Origin: UBA4656 sp002405525
Lineage (GTDB): Bacteria; Pseudomonadota; Gammaproteobacteria; Xanthomonadales; Ahniellaceae
Reading direction: 5' to 3'
Length of the DNA: 21,306 nt
Assembly: GCA_036723735.1 (NCBI GenBank)
Contig: DAIMGT010000068.1
Span: 1-21,306, forward strand
Positions 1 to 7,215 of the stretch are shown here, piece after piece. Every line of letters starts with the position of its first letter. Position 1 is the stretch's first letter. Made by a program: the position numbers and the translations under genes. A model generated the notes under the pieces. The model did no database searches, had not been told where the DNA came from, and worked only from the letters and a program-made list of their open reading frames with translations.

Positions 1-697
1 CTGGGTGTGGTTCAATCAGACCACAACTCGAGGGACTTGTTCAGAGGTTCCCTAGATTTGTTGACGGGTCCTTGGATGCTTGCAACGTTCCAACGCCACG
101 GAGTGCCGCAGGCGCAAGCTCTGGCGGGCACCCGATCGGGCGCCTTGGGGTACCGCCGAATTGGCCGTTCAGATAAGCAGAGCGAGTCGCGAGCGGTGAG
201 GTAGTTCGTTCTCGGACGCGAAGGAGCGCAGCGAGAAGCGGAATAAGTGAACGAACTTTGCCTCCACTGTTCAGTCGCGCCCATGCCCTTTGGGTTAGGC
301 TTGTCGTCTTTACGAGACCGCGCCAGGAAAGCAGAGTCGAAGTCTTGCCTCGGGCCAAGTCGGACAGAGTCAGCGCAGGAAACGAACGCCAGAACTCAGC
401 GTCGCAGCTTGCTACCTGTAGAGGCAGGAGCGCCGAGGCGGGCAATCTTGAGAAGGAATTCGTGCACCGGATAGTGCGCGCGATTCTCCGGAGGTTGTCT
501 GCAAACCGAGTCTGAAGGACTGCTTGCAGCGGCTTAGGCACTAGTGTCGCGGCATCGCGCGACTCACCATTGCGGAGGGTTCCGAAGACCGGAATCAGTC
601 CTTGGCGCGTTAGGTGATGGCGTACTGGCCTGTCCATGGCTGCTATTCTAGACTCAACAGACGTCCATATGGTCCTGACGATTGCGCTGGGTGACTG
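1..697. other. Low-GC region without a convincing gene
   Basis: This stretch is visibly less G+C-rich than the rest of the window. No frame has the composition or recognisable motifs of a functional gene. The longest open frame (minus, 41-637) has an arginine/serine/leucine-rich composition typical of non-coding antisense. The plus frame at 258-515 contains a short segment (LVVFTRPRQ, then VEVLPRAKSDRVSAGNERQ) that faintly resembles the DUF1010-type translations seen next to integron attC sites. Two GTTRRRY heptamers (294-300 and 609-615) could be attC-type core sites, but I could not find a paired RYYYAAC partner for either. An 8-bp inverted repeat (203-210 with 250-257) brackets a purine-rich stretch. 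The region is best treated as decayed mobile or integron-like DNA of unknown origin. Confidence 0.4.
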
Positions 698-819
698 TGA
701 ACTGGTTCTCCGAACCGGAGTAGCTGGAACGCGATCGATGGTCAGGATCCAGTTGACGTCCCCCGATCTCGGGTAGCACTGCGATAAGGGCCCAATCCCC
801 CAGCGAGACGAGGTGTTGC

Positions 820-1071
820 GTGAAGAAGCGCCCTCCTCAGGACAGGATCATCGGGCTCCTTCGCGAGGTGGAGGCCAGAATGCCGGTCAAGAGCCTGTGC
901 CAGAGGAACGCGTTTAGCAATGCCTGCATCTGACCGCGGCGCATCATGTTCGGCGGCATCGGCGCATCGGATGCCAAACGCCCCAAGGAGCTAGAGGCGG
1001 AGAGAGCCGTGCTAAAGAAGCTGCGCGCGGAGCCGTTCTTTGGGGACGAGGTTGTTGATAGCGTGCTTTGA
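820..1071 (+). pseudogene. IS3-family transposase OrfA, fossil with internal stop
   Basis: Reading from the GTG at 820, the frame gives MKKRPPQDRIIGLLREVEA, then MPVKSLCQRNAFSNACI, a TGA stop at 931-933, and continues in the same frame with FGGIGASDAKRPKELEAE and LKKLRAE up to a TGA at 1069-1071. This follows the IS3-family OrfA plan: a helix-turn-helix domain (KK.R..E.QIIGILREVEAG..VK.LCR.HG.S) followed by a leucine-zipper-like coiled coil (DAKRLKELE.EN.RLKKLLAE). The length (83 codons) is normal for OrfA. Several conserved residues are replaced (for example the FY.W motif after the helix-turn-helix is lost at the stop). No OrfB (DDE integrase) follows, so the element cannot move. A TGAACTGG sequence near 698 could be the left terminal repeat, but this is weak. 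The frame has been kept while substitutions accumulated, so the copy is old. Confidence 0.75.
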
Positions 1072-1141
1072 ATAGGGCCGTAGCTTCACGAGCAGGGCGG
1101 AAAGACCCGCTGTTGCATCACAGGTTGCGACACGACCCTCC

Positions 1142-1285
1142 GTAAGCGTCCGGTGCCCACACCTTGCCCACCCACCCTGCGCGATTCTGGCCGTCGCCTT
1201 ACCCCGCCGCCGGCCGCGACGCGTTCGGCAGCAGCGTTCCGATCTCGCTGTCCTTAGTCGTCGGCAGCCGCGTAAGCACATCGCT
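1142..1285 (-). mobile_element. Truncated IS66-family element: terminal repeat and TnpC C-terminus
   Basis: On the minus strand, 1285-1202 encodes SDVLTRLPTTKDSEIG followed by TLLPNASRPAAG and a TAA stop (1201-1199). This matches the C-terminal end of IS66-family TnpC transposases, where (Y)LxDVLTRLP, an acidic stretch and LLP.xWxP precede the stop. Past the stop, the end of the element reads on the plus strand as GTAAGCGTCCGGTGCCCAC from 1142. GTAAGCG is the characteristic start of IS66-family terminal inverted repeats. The remnant therefore keeps one end of the insertion sequence plus the last 28 codons of tnpC. It is cut off at about 1285, directly beside the terminator of the TonB receptor gene. 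TnpA, TnpB and the rest of TnpC are absent. Confidence 0.65.
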
Positions 1286-1299
1286 GCCCCCCAAAACGA

Positions 1300-1325
1300 C
1301 TGCGGCCCCGTTTCCGGGGCCGCAG
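1300..1325 (-). terminator. Rho-independent terminator of the TonB receptor gene
   Basis: A perfect 10-bp G+C stem (CTGCGGCCCC at 1300-1309 pairing with GGGGCCGCAG at 1316-1325) with a 6-nt loop lies 34 bases beyond the receptor stop codon. On the minus strand it is followed by TCGTTTTGG, a short T-run. It fits an intrinsic terminator for the leftward receptor transcript. Confidence 0.75.
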
Positions 1326-1359
1326 GTGTTGCGTGACGCGTTGAACGTCGAGCGCTCGA

Positions 1360-4164
1360 TCAGAACTTCTGGCTGTACTGCACGTACCAGAAGCGACCCG
1401 GGACTTCGTACTGCGGGTCGAACGAGTTGGCGAAGACCGAGAACGAGAGCGGGGGATCCTCGTCCAGCAGGTTGCGGATACCGCCGGTGATGCGCCCGTC
1501 CCAGGGGGCGTCCCAGGTCGCCTGCACGTCGAAGTACCAGGTGTCGTCCAGCTGGTTCTCGGCGATCGGGAACTGCGCCGAGCCGTTCGGACCCGGGTTC
1601 GAGCACAGTTGGTTGACCAGCTCAGGCTGGCCGATCGAGTTCGCCGTGCTGCGGACGATCGCGCAGTTCTCGTCCACCGCCGACACGTAGCGGGCGGTCA
1701 GGGTCGCGCCCCAGTCGCCGGACTGCCAGTTGGTCGCGATGTTGCTGCGAATGCGCCAGTTCGGGCTGCGGTCGAAATACACGCCCGCCTGGTTGCCGAA
1801 CGCGGTCAGGCCCGGACCCAGCACCGTGCCACGATCAGGCTGTCCGATCTCTCCGAGGTACGACACATAGGTCGAATCCCAGTTGATGCGGAACTTGCCG
1901 AAGTCGGTGTCGAAGCGGTAGTCGACCGTGAAGTCGTAGCCTTCGATTTCCGTGCCGCCCGACAGGTTCTGGGTGGTGGCGCGAACGTCGAGGATGGTGC
2001 CGTCCGCCGCGCGGCGGATGAGGGCGCAGGAGTTGACGTTACCCGTCTGGTAGCAGTCGTTGACCAGGAACTGACCGCTGCGCAGGCCGATCGCGTTGGT
2101 GATCTCGATGTTGTACCAGTCGAGGTACAGATCCAGGCCCTCGACGAACGACGGGCTGTAGACCAGGCCGAGGGTCTTGGTGCGCGCGCTTTCCGCGCCC
2201 AGGTCGACGTTGCCGCCCTGGGTGATGCGGATCTGNNNNNNNNNNNNNNNNNNNNNNNNNNNNNNNNNNNNNNNNNNNNNNNNNNNNNNNNNNNNNNNNN
2301 NNNNNNNNNNNNNNNNNNNNNNNNNNNNNNNNNNNGGCGCGCGGAAGCCTTCCGAGTAGTTGCCGCGGACCAGCAGGTCGGCGTACGGCTTCCAGCGGAA
2401 ACCGAACTTCGGGTTGGTGGTGTCGCCGAAATTCGAGTAATCCGAGTAGCGCGCCGCGATGCCGAACTCGAGCACTTCGGCCAGCGCCACGTCCTTGAGG
2501 ACCGGGATGTTGAACTCGGCGTAGAACTCGTCCAGCGCGAAGCCACCGCGGGTCGGCTGGCGGATGTTGCCGGTCGAGGCACCCGAGGCGGTCAGCGCGT
2601 CCGGCTGGTCGAAGCCCTCGTTGCGGCGATATTCATAGCCGGCGGCGAAGGACAGCGGACCGGCCGGCAGTTCGAACAGGTCGCCGGTGACGTTTGCGGT
2701 GTAGGACACGATCTCGTAATAGAAGGTCGACTGCTCGGTGAACGAGGCGTAGTTGACCATGTCCTGGGTGAAGCCCGCCGGGCCGCCGAAGATGTTGATC
2801 GGCACGCAGCCGGCGATCGGGGCGGTCGGGGTGCCGCAGCGCGGGGTGCCCGAGGCGTCGCGGAACGACGGGCCGAGGCCGGTGGCGAGGCGGTTGAGGT
2901 CGAACTGGCCGAACGTCAGGTCACGGCGCTCGTTGTCGCTGTAGATGTAGTTGACGTCCCACGACAGCGAACGATCCAACAGGTCGAAGGTGCCATCGAG
3001 GCCGCCGCCGAAGTAGAAGGTATCCACGTCCTGGTTGAACGAACGCAGGGCCGCGGTGTTGCGGTACTGCGCACGCACCACGTCGGCGCCGAACGGGTTG
3101 TAGATGTTGTTCGCCGACACCGAGAAGCGGCCGAGACCCGAACCCACCGTGCCGAACACGAACGGGATCGCCGCCAGCAGCTGCTCCGACCGGCGCTCGT
3201 TGTACACGAGGCTCGAGCGGAAGGACACGGTATCGGTGATGTTGTAGCGGACCTGCGCGTAGACGCCGGTGCGCTCCTGCGGGGTCAGCAAGTAGTTGTC
3301 CGGCGCAAAGTTGAAGCCGTCGGTGGCGTTGCTGAACGGACGGAAGTCGGCGGCCGTCGTGCCCGGGCGGCCCGGAATCAGGGTCAGCAGCGGCTGGCCG
3401 CTGCCGGCGCGCTGGAAGATGCCGAACGGAGTGGTGGAGGACGCGCCCGCGAACACGTTATTCGGGTTGAATCCGAAGCGCGGCACCGCCGAGATCTCAC
3501 GGTCCCCGGCGCTGATCGGCTCCTGCTTGGCGTAGGAGACGTTCACCACCGCCGACGCGCGGTCGGTCGACGAACCGACGGTGAAGTCGTACAGCTCGGT
3601 ACGGCCGTCGCCTTCCTGGTTTTCACCGAGGTAGGCCGAGGCTTCCGCGCCGTCGTAGTTGTCGCGCGTGGTGATGTTGATCACGCCCGCAATGGCGTCG
3701 GAGCCGTAGATCGCCGACGCGCCGTCCTTGAGGACTTCGACGCGCTCGACGATGGTGATCGGAATCGTGTTGAGGTCGACCTGGCCGCCGAGGCCGGTGA
3801 CCCAGCGCCGGCCGTTGACCAGCACCAGGGTGCGGTTCGAGCCGAGGTTGCGCAGGTTGATGCGCGTCTCGCCGTTGCCGCCGTTGTTGAAGGTGGTGTT
3901 CAGGGTGGCGCCGTTGGTGGACAGATCCTGCAGGATGTCGCCGACCGAGGTCAGGCCGGTGCGCTGCAGGTCCTGACGCTCCAGCACGAACACCGGCTGG
4001 GAGGTCTCGATGTCGGTGCGCTTGATGCGCGAACCGACCACGGTGATGGTTTCGAGCTGTTCGGCGTCCTGGTCCTGGGCGATCGCCGGGGCCGACACCG
4101 CGCCGACCGCGGTTCCCCCATAGATGGCCGCCAGGATCGAGCGGCGGAGCACGTTCTGCGACAT
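1360..4164 (-). CDS. TonB-dependent outer-membrane receptor (interrupted by assembly gap)
   Basis: This is a TonB-dependent outer-membrane transporter of about 934 residues as assembled, including 34 unknown residues from the 100-N gap. Residues 1-29 form a signal peptide (MSQNVLRRSILAAIYGG...APAIA, cleavage before QDQD). A TonB-box-like segment LETITVVGSR lies at residues 37-46. The plug domain follows, with SVGDILQDLS, INLRNLGSNRTLVLVNGRRW and VERVEVLKDGASAIYGSDAIAGVINI. The C-terminal barrel ends in the aromatic residue expected of outer-membrane proteins (QYSQKF). I chose the ATG at 4164 rather than the one at 4188 because AGGGAGAG lies 8 bases upstream and the signal peptide then starts normally. 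The gap falls in the barrel just after GNYSEGFRA, a position usually followed by PS.., so ordinary receptor sequence is missing rather than a natural break. The substrate is not readable. The divergent dipeptidyl peptidase suggests peptides, which is inference. Confidence 0.93.
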   Translation of the reverse strand: MSQNVLRRSILAAIYGGTAVGAVSAPAIAQDQDAEQLETITVVGSRIKRTDIETSQPVFVLERQDLQRTGLTSVGDILQDLSTNGATLNTTFNNGGNGETRINLRNLGSNRTLVLVNGRRWVTGLGGQVDLNTIPITIVERVEVLKDGASAIYGSDAIAGVINITTRDNYDGAEASAYLGENQEGDGRTELYDFTVGSSTDRASAVVNVSYAKQEPISAGDREISAVPRFGFNPNNVFAGASSTTPFGIFQRAGSGQPLLTLIPGRPGTTAADFRPFSNATDGFNFAPDNYLLTPQERTGVYAQVRYNITDTVSFRSSLVYNERRSEQLLAAIPFVFGTVGSGLGRFSVSANNIYNPFGADVVRAQYRNTAALRSFNQDVDTFYFGGGLDGTFDLLDRSLSWDVNYIYSDNERRDLTFGQFDLNRLATGLGPSFRDASGTPRCGTPTAPIAGCVPINIFGGPAGFTQDMVNYASFTEQSTFYYEIVSYTANVTGDLFELPAGPLSFAAGYEYRRNEGFDQPDALTASGASTGNIRQPTRGGFALDEFYAEFNIPVLKDVALAEVLEFGIAARYSDYSNFGDTTNPKFGFRWKPYADLLVRGNYSEGFRAXXXXXXXXXXXXXXXXXXXXXXXXXXXXXXXXXXQIRITQGGNVDLGAESARTKTLGLVYSPSFVEGLDLYLDWYNIEITNAIGLRSGQFLVNDCYQTGNVNSCALIRRAADGTILDVRATTQNLSGGTEIEGYDFTVDYRFDTDFGKFRINWDSTYVSYLGEIGQPDRGTVLGPGLTAFGNQAGVYFDRSPNWRIRSNIATNWQSGDWGATLTARYVSAVDENCAIVRSTANSIGQPELVNQLCSNPGPNGSAQFPIAENQLDDTWYFDVQATWDAPWDGRITGGIRNLLDEDPPLSFSVFANSFDPQYEVPGRFWYVQYSQKF
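2236..2335. other. Assembly gap of 100 N inside the TonB receptor gene
   Basis: Exactly 100 undetermined bases interrupt the receptor gene. The round number is the conventional placeholder for a gap of unknown size. The coding frame is the same on both sides when the gap is counted as 100, so the true missing length is probably 1 modulo 3, but its real size is unknown. Confidence 0.98.
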
Positions 4165-4344
4165 GATGGAAACTCTCCCTTGATGCATTGATTATGCCGC
4201 CCCGCCCTGATGGCGGGTTCGGCGCGGTGCTGAGCGGAGCCGATGACCCGGGCGGGCGCCCGGGTGACCGAAGCCGGAGTTCCGGGCGCCCGTCGGGCCT
4301 CCGGATCGCCAGAGTGGCCGGAGACTCGCAATTTTTTAACCTCA

Positions 4345-4350
4345 TGTCAA
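4345..4350 (-). promoter_or_regulatory. Possible -35 element for the TonB receptor gene
   Basis: On the minus strand, TTGACA is followed by an A-rich stretch (GGTTAAAAAATTG) in the otherwise very GC-rich spacer between the divergent receptor and peptidase genes, about 180 bases before the receptor start. The -35 hexamer is perfect, but no convincing -10 lies at 16-18 bases, so the core promoter is uncertain. The A-rich run may instead be an activator site. Confidence 0.35.
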
Positions 4351-4355
4351 ACCGG

Positions 4356-4382
4356 CCCGGTCCCTGCGGGGGAGGGACCGGG
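4356..4382. promoter_or_regulatory. Strong hairpin in the divergent intergenic region
   Basis: CCCGGTCCCT (4356-4365) pairs perfectly with AGGGACCGGG (4373-4382) around a G-rich 7-nt loop. It lies between the TTGACA-like element of the receptor and the start of the peptidase gene, which are divergent. It has no T-run on either side, so it does not look like a terminator. It could be an operator or simply a small palindrome. Confidence 0.4.
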
Positions 4383-4486
4383 GGCCGGGGCGTGGCGCGG
4401 GAACCGGAGCGTGTGGCGCTGCGACGTCGGCGGCATCGGGCCATCGCCCGGCTAAGCTTGCGGTTTCCCCGCGCCGGTCTCCGCCC

Positions 4487-6748
4487 ATGCGCCTGCCCGC
4501 CCTGCTGGCCCTCCTCGGTCTGTCCATGACCCTCCACGCCAACGACCTGCCGCTTGCCCGCCTGTTCGCCGATCCGCCACTGTCCGGCCCGACCCCCCGC
4601 GTCCTCAAGGTCTCGCCCGACGCCAGCCGGGTCACCTTTCTGCGCGGCCGGCCCGACGACCAGAACCGGCTCGACCTGTGGGAGTACCGCATCCGCGGCG
4701 GGCAGACCCGCCGTCTGGTCGACGCCGACTGGCTGGGCCCGCGCGAGGAAACCCTGTCCGACGCGGAGAAGGCGCGCCGCGAGCGGGCCCGCATCGCCGC
4801 CTTCAGCGGCATCGTCGATTACCAGTTCGCCCCGGACGGACGCTCCATCCTGTTCCCGCTCAACGGGGCACTGTATCTGTATGACTTGCGTGGCAACGGG
4901 CGCGAGGCGGTGCGTGCGGTGACCCGCGCCGAGGAAGGTTTCGCCACCGACCCCAAGGTGTCGCCGCGCGGCCGTTACGTGTCCTTCGTGCGCGACGGCG
5001 CGCTGTGGGCGGTGGAGGTCGCAACCGGCCGGGCGCGCCGCCTGAGCCCGGCGGCCGAAGGCACTGTCAGCTGGGCGATGGCCGAGTTCGTGGCGCAGGA
5101 GGAGATGGACCGGCTGACCGGCTACTGGTGGGCGCCCGACGATTCGGCCGTGGCCTTCACCCGGGTCGACGAGGCTCCGGTGACGCTGGCGCGCCGCTTC
5201 GAGATCTACGCCGACCGCACCGAGGTGATCGAGCAGCGCTACCCGGCGGCCGGCGAACCCAATGTCGAGATCGGCCTGTTCGTCGCCCGCCTCGACGCGG
5301 GCGAGGACGCGACGAACCCGCCGCCGCGGGCGATCGACCTCGGCCCGGAGAAGGACATCTACCTCGCGCGCGTGCACTGGGTCGACTCCGGGCGCCTCAC
5401 CTTCCAGCGCCAGTCGCGCGACCAGCGCCGACTGGACCTCGTGCTGCACGACCTCGGCGACGACACGCAGCGCGTGCTGGTCAGCGAGACCAGCCCCACC
5501 TGGGTCAACCTGCACGACGACCTGCGCTTCCTGCCCGGCGGGCGCTTCCTGTGGTCGTCGGAGCGCAGCGGGCGCAAGCAGCTCTACCTATACGCGTTCG
5601 ACGGCAGCCTGGTGCGCCAGGCCAGCGACACGCCGTGGGCGGTCGAGAACGTGCTCGCGGTGGATGCCGAGCGCGGCCTGGTCTACGTCCACGCAGCGGG
5701 GCCCGATGCGCTGGAAAAGCACGTCTGGGCGCAGCCGCTGCGCGGTGGCGAACCGAAGCGCCTGAGCGCCGAGGCGGGCTGGCACGAGGCGGTGTTCGCC
5801 GGCAACGCGCAGGTCTTCGGGGCCACCCACAGCGCCCCCGATGCGCCGCCGCGGGTGCGATTGTTCGACCGCACCGGCCGCGAGCGCGCGGTGCTGGAAG
5901 CCAACACGCTCGACGCAGCGCACCCCTACGCGCCATTCTCGGGCGGCCACGTGCTTCCCGAATTCGGCACGCTCGCGGCAGCCGACGGCCAGACGCTGCA
6001 TTACGCGCTGTTCAAGCCGCCGGGCTTCGATCCCGCCCGGCGCTATCCCGCCATCGTGCGCTACTACGGCGGCCCCGGCCGCCAGTTCGTGCGCCGCGAC
6101 TGGACCGCAGGCGTCAACACCGGGATCACCGACCTGCTCAGCCAGTACTGGGCGCGCCAAGGCTACGTGGTGTTCGCGATCGACAACCGCGGCACGCCGC
6201 GGCGCGGCAAGGTGTTCGAGGACCCGCTGTACCGGAAGATGGGCACGGTCGACGTGGCCGACCAGAAGGTCGGCATCGCGTGGCTGGCCGCACAGCCGTG
6301 GATCGACCGCGCGCGCATCGGCGCCTTCGGCTGGAGCTACGGCGGTTATCTGACCCTGATGCTGCTGGCCAAGGCCCCGGACCTCGTGCATGCGGGCGCG
6401 GCGGTGGCCCCGGTCAGCGACTGGGCGCTGTACGACACGCACTACACCGAGCGCTACATGGACCACCCCCGCGCCAACGTCGACGGCTACCGCGAAGGCA
6501 ACGTGCTGACCTATGCCGACGCGATCCGCGGCCGCCTGCTGCTGGTCCACGGGATGGCCGACGACAACGTGCTGTTCACCCACACGACCGCGCTGATGGC
6601 GCCGCTGCAGGCACGCGCCTTCCCGTTCGAACTCATGACCTATCCCGGCGGCAAGCACGGCCTGGTCGGCACGCCGATCCGCACCCACGTCTACGAGGCG
6701 ATCGACCGCTTCTTCGCGCGCGAACTGCGCCCGAAAGGTGCGGATTGA
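4487..6748 (+). CDS. Secreted dipeptidyl peptidase IV-like serine peptidase (S9B)
   Basis: This 753-residue prolyl-oligopeptidase-clan enzyme is predicted to remove X-Pro or X-Ala dipeptides from peptide N-termini outside the cytoplasm. A short signal peptide (MRLPALLALLGLSMTLHA, cleavage before NDLP) precedes an eight-bladed DPPIV N-terminal propeller (about residues 70-480) and an alpha/beta-hydrolase domain. The double-glutamate motif that anchors the substrate N-terminus is present in EFVAQEEMDR (Glu205/Glu206). The catalytic triad is readable as Ser617 in GWSYGGY, Asp692 in HGMADDNV and His724 in YPGGKHG. The length matches bacterial DPPIV enzymes. There is no good Shine-Dalgarno sequence before the ATG. 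A TAAGCT hexamer at 4453-4458 would fit a -10 with a short leader. The gene is divergent from the TonB receptor, and peptide scavenging would link the two. Tripeptidyl or other S9B specificity cannot be excluded. Confidence 0.92.
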   Translation: MRLPALLALLGLSMTLHANDLPLARLFADPPLSGPTPRVLKVSPDASRVTFLRGRPDDQNRLDLWEYRIRGGQTRRLVDADWLGPREETLSDAEKARRERARIAAFSGIVDYQFAPDGRSILFPLNGALYLYDLRGNGREAVRAVTRAEEGFATDPKVSPRGRYVSFVRDGALWAVEVATGRARRLSPAAEGTVSWAMAEFVAQEEMDRLTGYWWAPDDSAVAFTRVDEAPVTLARRFEIYADRTEVIEQRYPAAGEPNVEIGLFVARLDAGEDATNPPPRAIDLGPEKDIYLARVHWVDSGRLTFQRQSRDQRRLDLVLHDLGDDTQRVLVSETSPTWVNLHDDLRFLPGGRFLWSSERSGRKQLYLYAFDGSLVRQASDTPWAVENVLAVDAERGLVYVHAAGPDALEKHVWAQPLRGGEPKRLSAEAGWHEAVFAGNAQVFGATHSAPDAPPRVRLFDRTGRERAVLEANTLDAAHPYAPFSGGHVLPEFGTLAAADGQTLHYALFKPPGFDPARRYPAIVRYYGGPGRQFVRRDWTAGVNTGITDLLSQYWARQGYVVFAIDNRGTPRRGKVFEDPLYRKMGTVDVADQKVGIAWLAAQPWIDRARIGAFGWSYGGYLTLMLLAKAPDLVHAGAAVAPVSDWALYDTHYTERYMDHPRANVDGYREGNVLTYADAIRGRLLLVHGMADDNVLFTHTTALMAPLQARAFPFELMTYPGGKHGLVGTPIRTHVYEAIDRFFARELRPKGAD

Positions 6749-6753
6749 GGAAT

Positions 6754-6776
6754 GTTGGAGCGGCGCGCGCGCCGCG
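6754..6776 (+). repeat. Partial REP element (one arm of the 74-bp type)
   Basis: GTTGGAGCGGCGCGCGCGCC, continuing to GCG, forms a stem-loop and closely matches one arm, inverted, of the composite elements at 13945-14018 and 19496-19569 (GTRGGAGCGGCGCGTGCGCC). The GTTG head is a degenerate form of the GTRG tetranucleotide. The other arm is missing. It starts six bases after the peptidase stop codon. Confidence 0.6.
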
Positions 6777-6804
6777 AGTTCTTCAACCTCGCCTCGGTCC
6801 CCGT

Positions 6805-6953
6805 GTGGGAGCCGCTGCAGCGGCGACCGCATCTCGCGGTACCTGTGGGAGCCGCTGCAGCGGCGACTGCAACACTCCCAATCGCCGCAGTCGCCGCTGC
6901 AGCAGCTCCCACGATCCACCCGCTCCGCCACAGTCACCGCTGCAGCGGCTCCC
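6805..6953. repeat. Cluster of four GTGG-type REP palindromes
   Basis: Two direct copies (6805-6826 and 6845-6866) share GTGGGAGCCGCTGCAGCGGC followed by GA, with starts exactly 40 bases apart. Two further copies lie in the opposite orientation (6891-6912, and a shorter one at 6934-6953). Each is a GTGG head plus an imperfect palindrome containing a PstI-like CTGCAG core, which is the plan of the GTRG-headed REP family known from Stenotrophomonas and relatives. The convergent pairing makes BIME-like foldbacks. The cluster lies 3' of the peptidase gene, where it could terminate or stabilise the transcript. The RAYT transposase that usually mobilises such repeats is not in the window. Confidence 0.85.
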
Positions 6954-7067
6954 TGCACTCCGCGACGCACCTGTCGGGCACGACCCGACGCACGACGCCC
7001 GGAAGCGTGAACCCGGTCACGCGCCGCACCGGGATGCCCCCCGCGCGGCCTACAGCTTGCCTGCAGC

Positions 7068-7151
7068 CGGTCGATACGACCGGCCACGTGCTGGTACTGC
7101 CCGCGCAGGCGGCAAGCTGCCCGGCGGCGCTGTTCGCCGAGGTTTCGAGTA
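7068..7151 (+). pseudogene. Relic of a gene tail ending in a frameshifted LFADGFE motif
   Basis: The sequence CTGTTCGCCGAGGTTTCGAG then TAG (7129-7151) is almost the same as the end of the next gene (CTGTTCGCCGACGGCTTCGA, then GTAG, at 9331-9351). Adding one base after CTGTTCGCCGA restores Leu-Phe-Ala-(Glu/Asp)-Gly-Phe-Glu-stop. Upstream in the same frame reads HVLVLPAQAASCPAA, a plausible end of a secreted domain. As it stands, the frame runs past the motif to 7180. The upstream limit of the relic cannot be set, because the sequence before about 7000 is REP repeats. An alternative is chance, but the match over both the motif and the stop codon argues for decay of a real gene. Confidence 0.5.
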
Positions 7152-7177
7152 GGGACGCGCGGCGGCGGCACTTCGGC

Positions 7178-7183
7178 TAGCAT
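7178..7183 (+). promoter_or_regulatory. Possible -10 element upstream of the FG-GAP-like gene
   Basis: TAGCAT occurs 32 bases before the ATG at 7216, and GGAGG lies 8 bases before that ATG. The spacing would give a leader of about 25 bases. No clear -35 is visible. Confidence 0.3.
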
Positions 7184-7215
7184 CCGGGCTCTGCAGGCGG
7201 CCTGGAGGCGCCCCC

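Noticed and set aside
30..60. GTTCAGAGGTTCCCTAG near the left edge as an insertion-sequence terminus
   Set aside because: It is reminiscent of some IS ends, but there is no partner repeat or transposase sequence in the window to support it.
41..637. 198-codon minus-strand open frame in the low-GC left edge
   Set aside because: No conserved motif, no ribosome site and atypical composition. The opposite strand has the only segment that faintly resembles known translations.
1609..4191. 860-codon open frame on the plus strand opposite the TonB receptor
   Set aside because: It is the exact antisense of a gene with clear receptor motifs, signal peptide and terminator. Its product is an Arg/Val/Ala/Glu-rich shadow typical of high-GC DNA.
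6805..6953. CRISPR-like array, because of regularly spaced repeats
   Set aside because: There are only four copies, they occur in both orientations, each is a self-complementary REP palindrome, spacing is irregular, and no cas genes are present.
6752..7180. 142-codon plus-strand open frame after the peptidase gene
   Set aside because: The first half is translated REP repeats. Only the last part, with the frameshifted LFADGFE ending, is retained as a relic.
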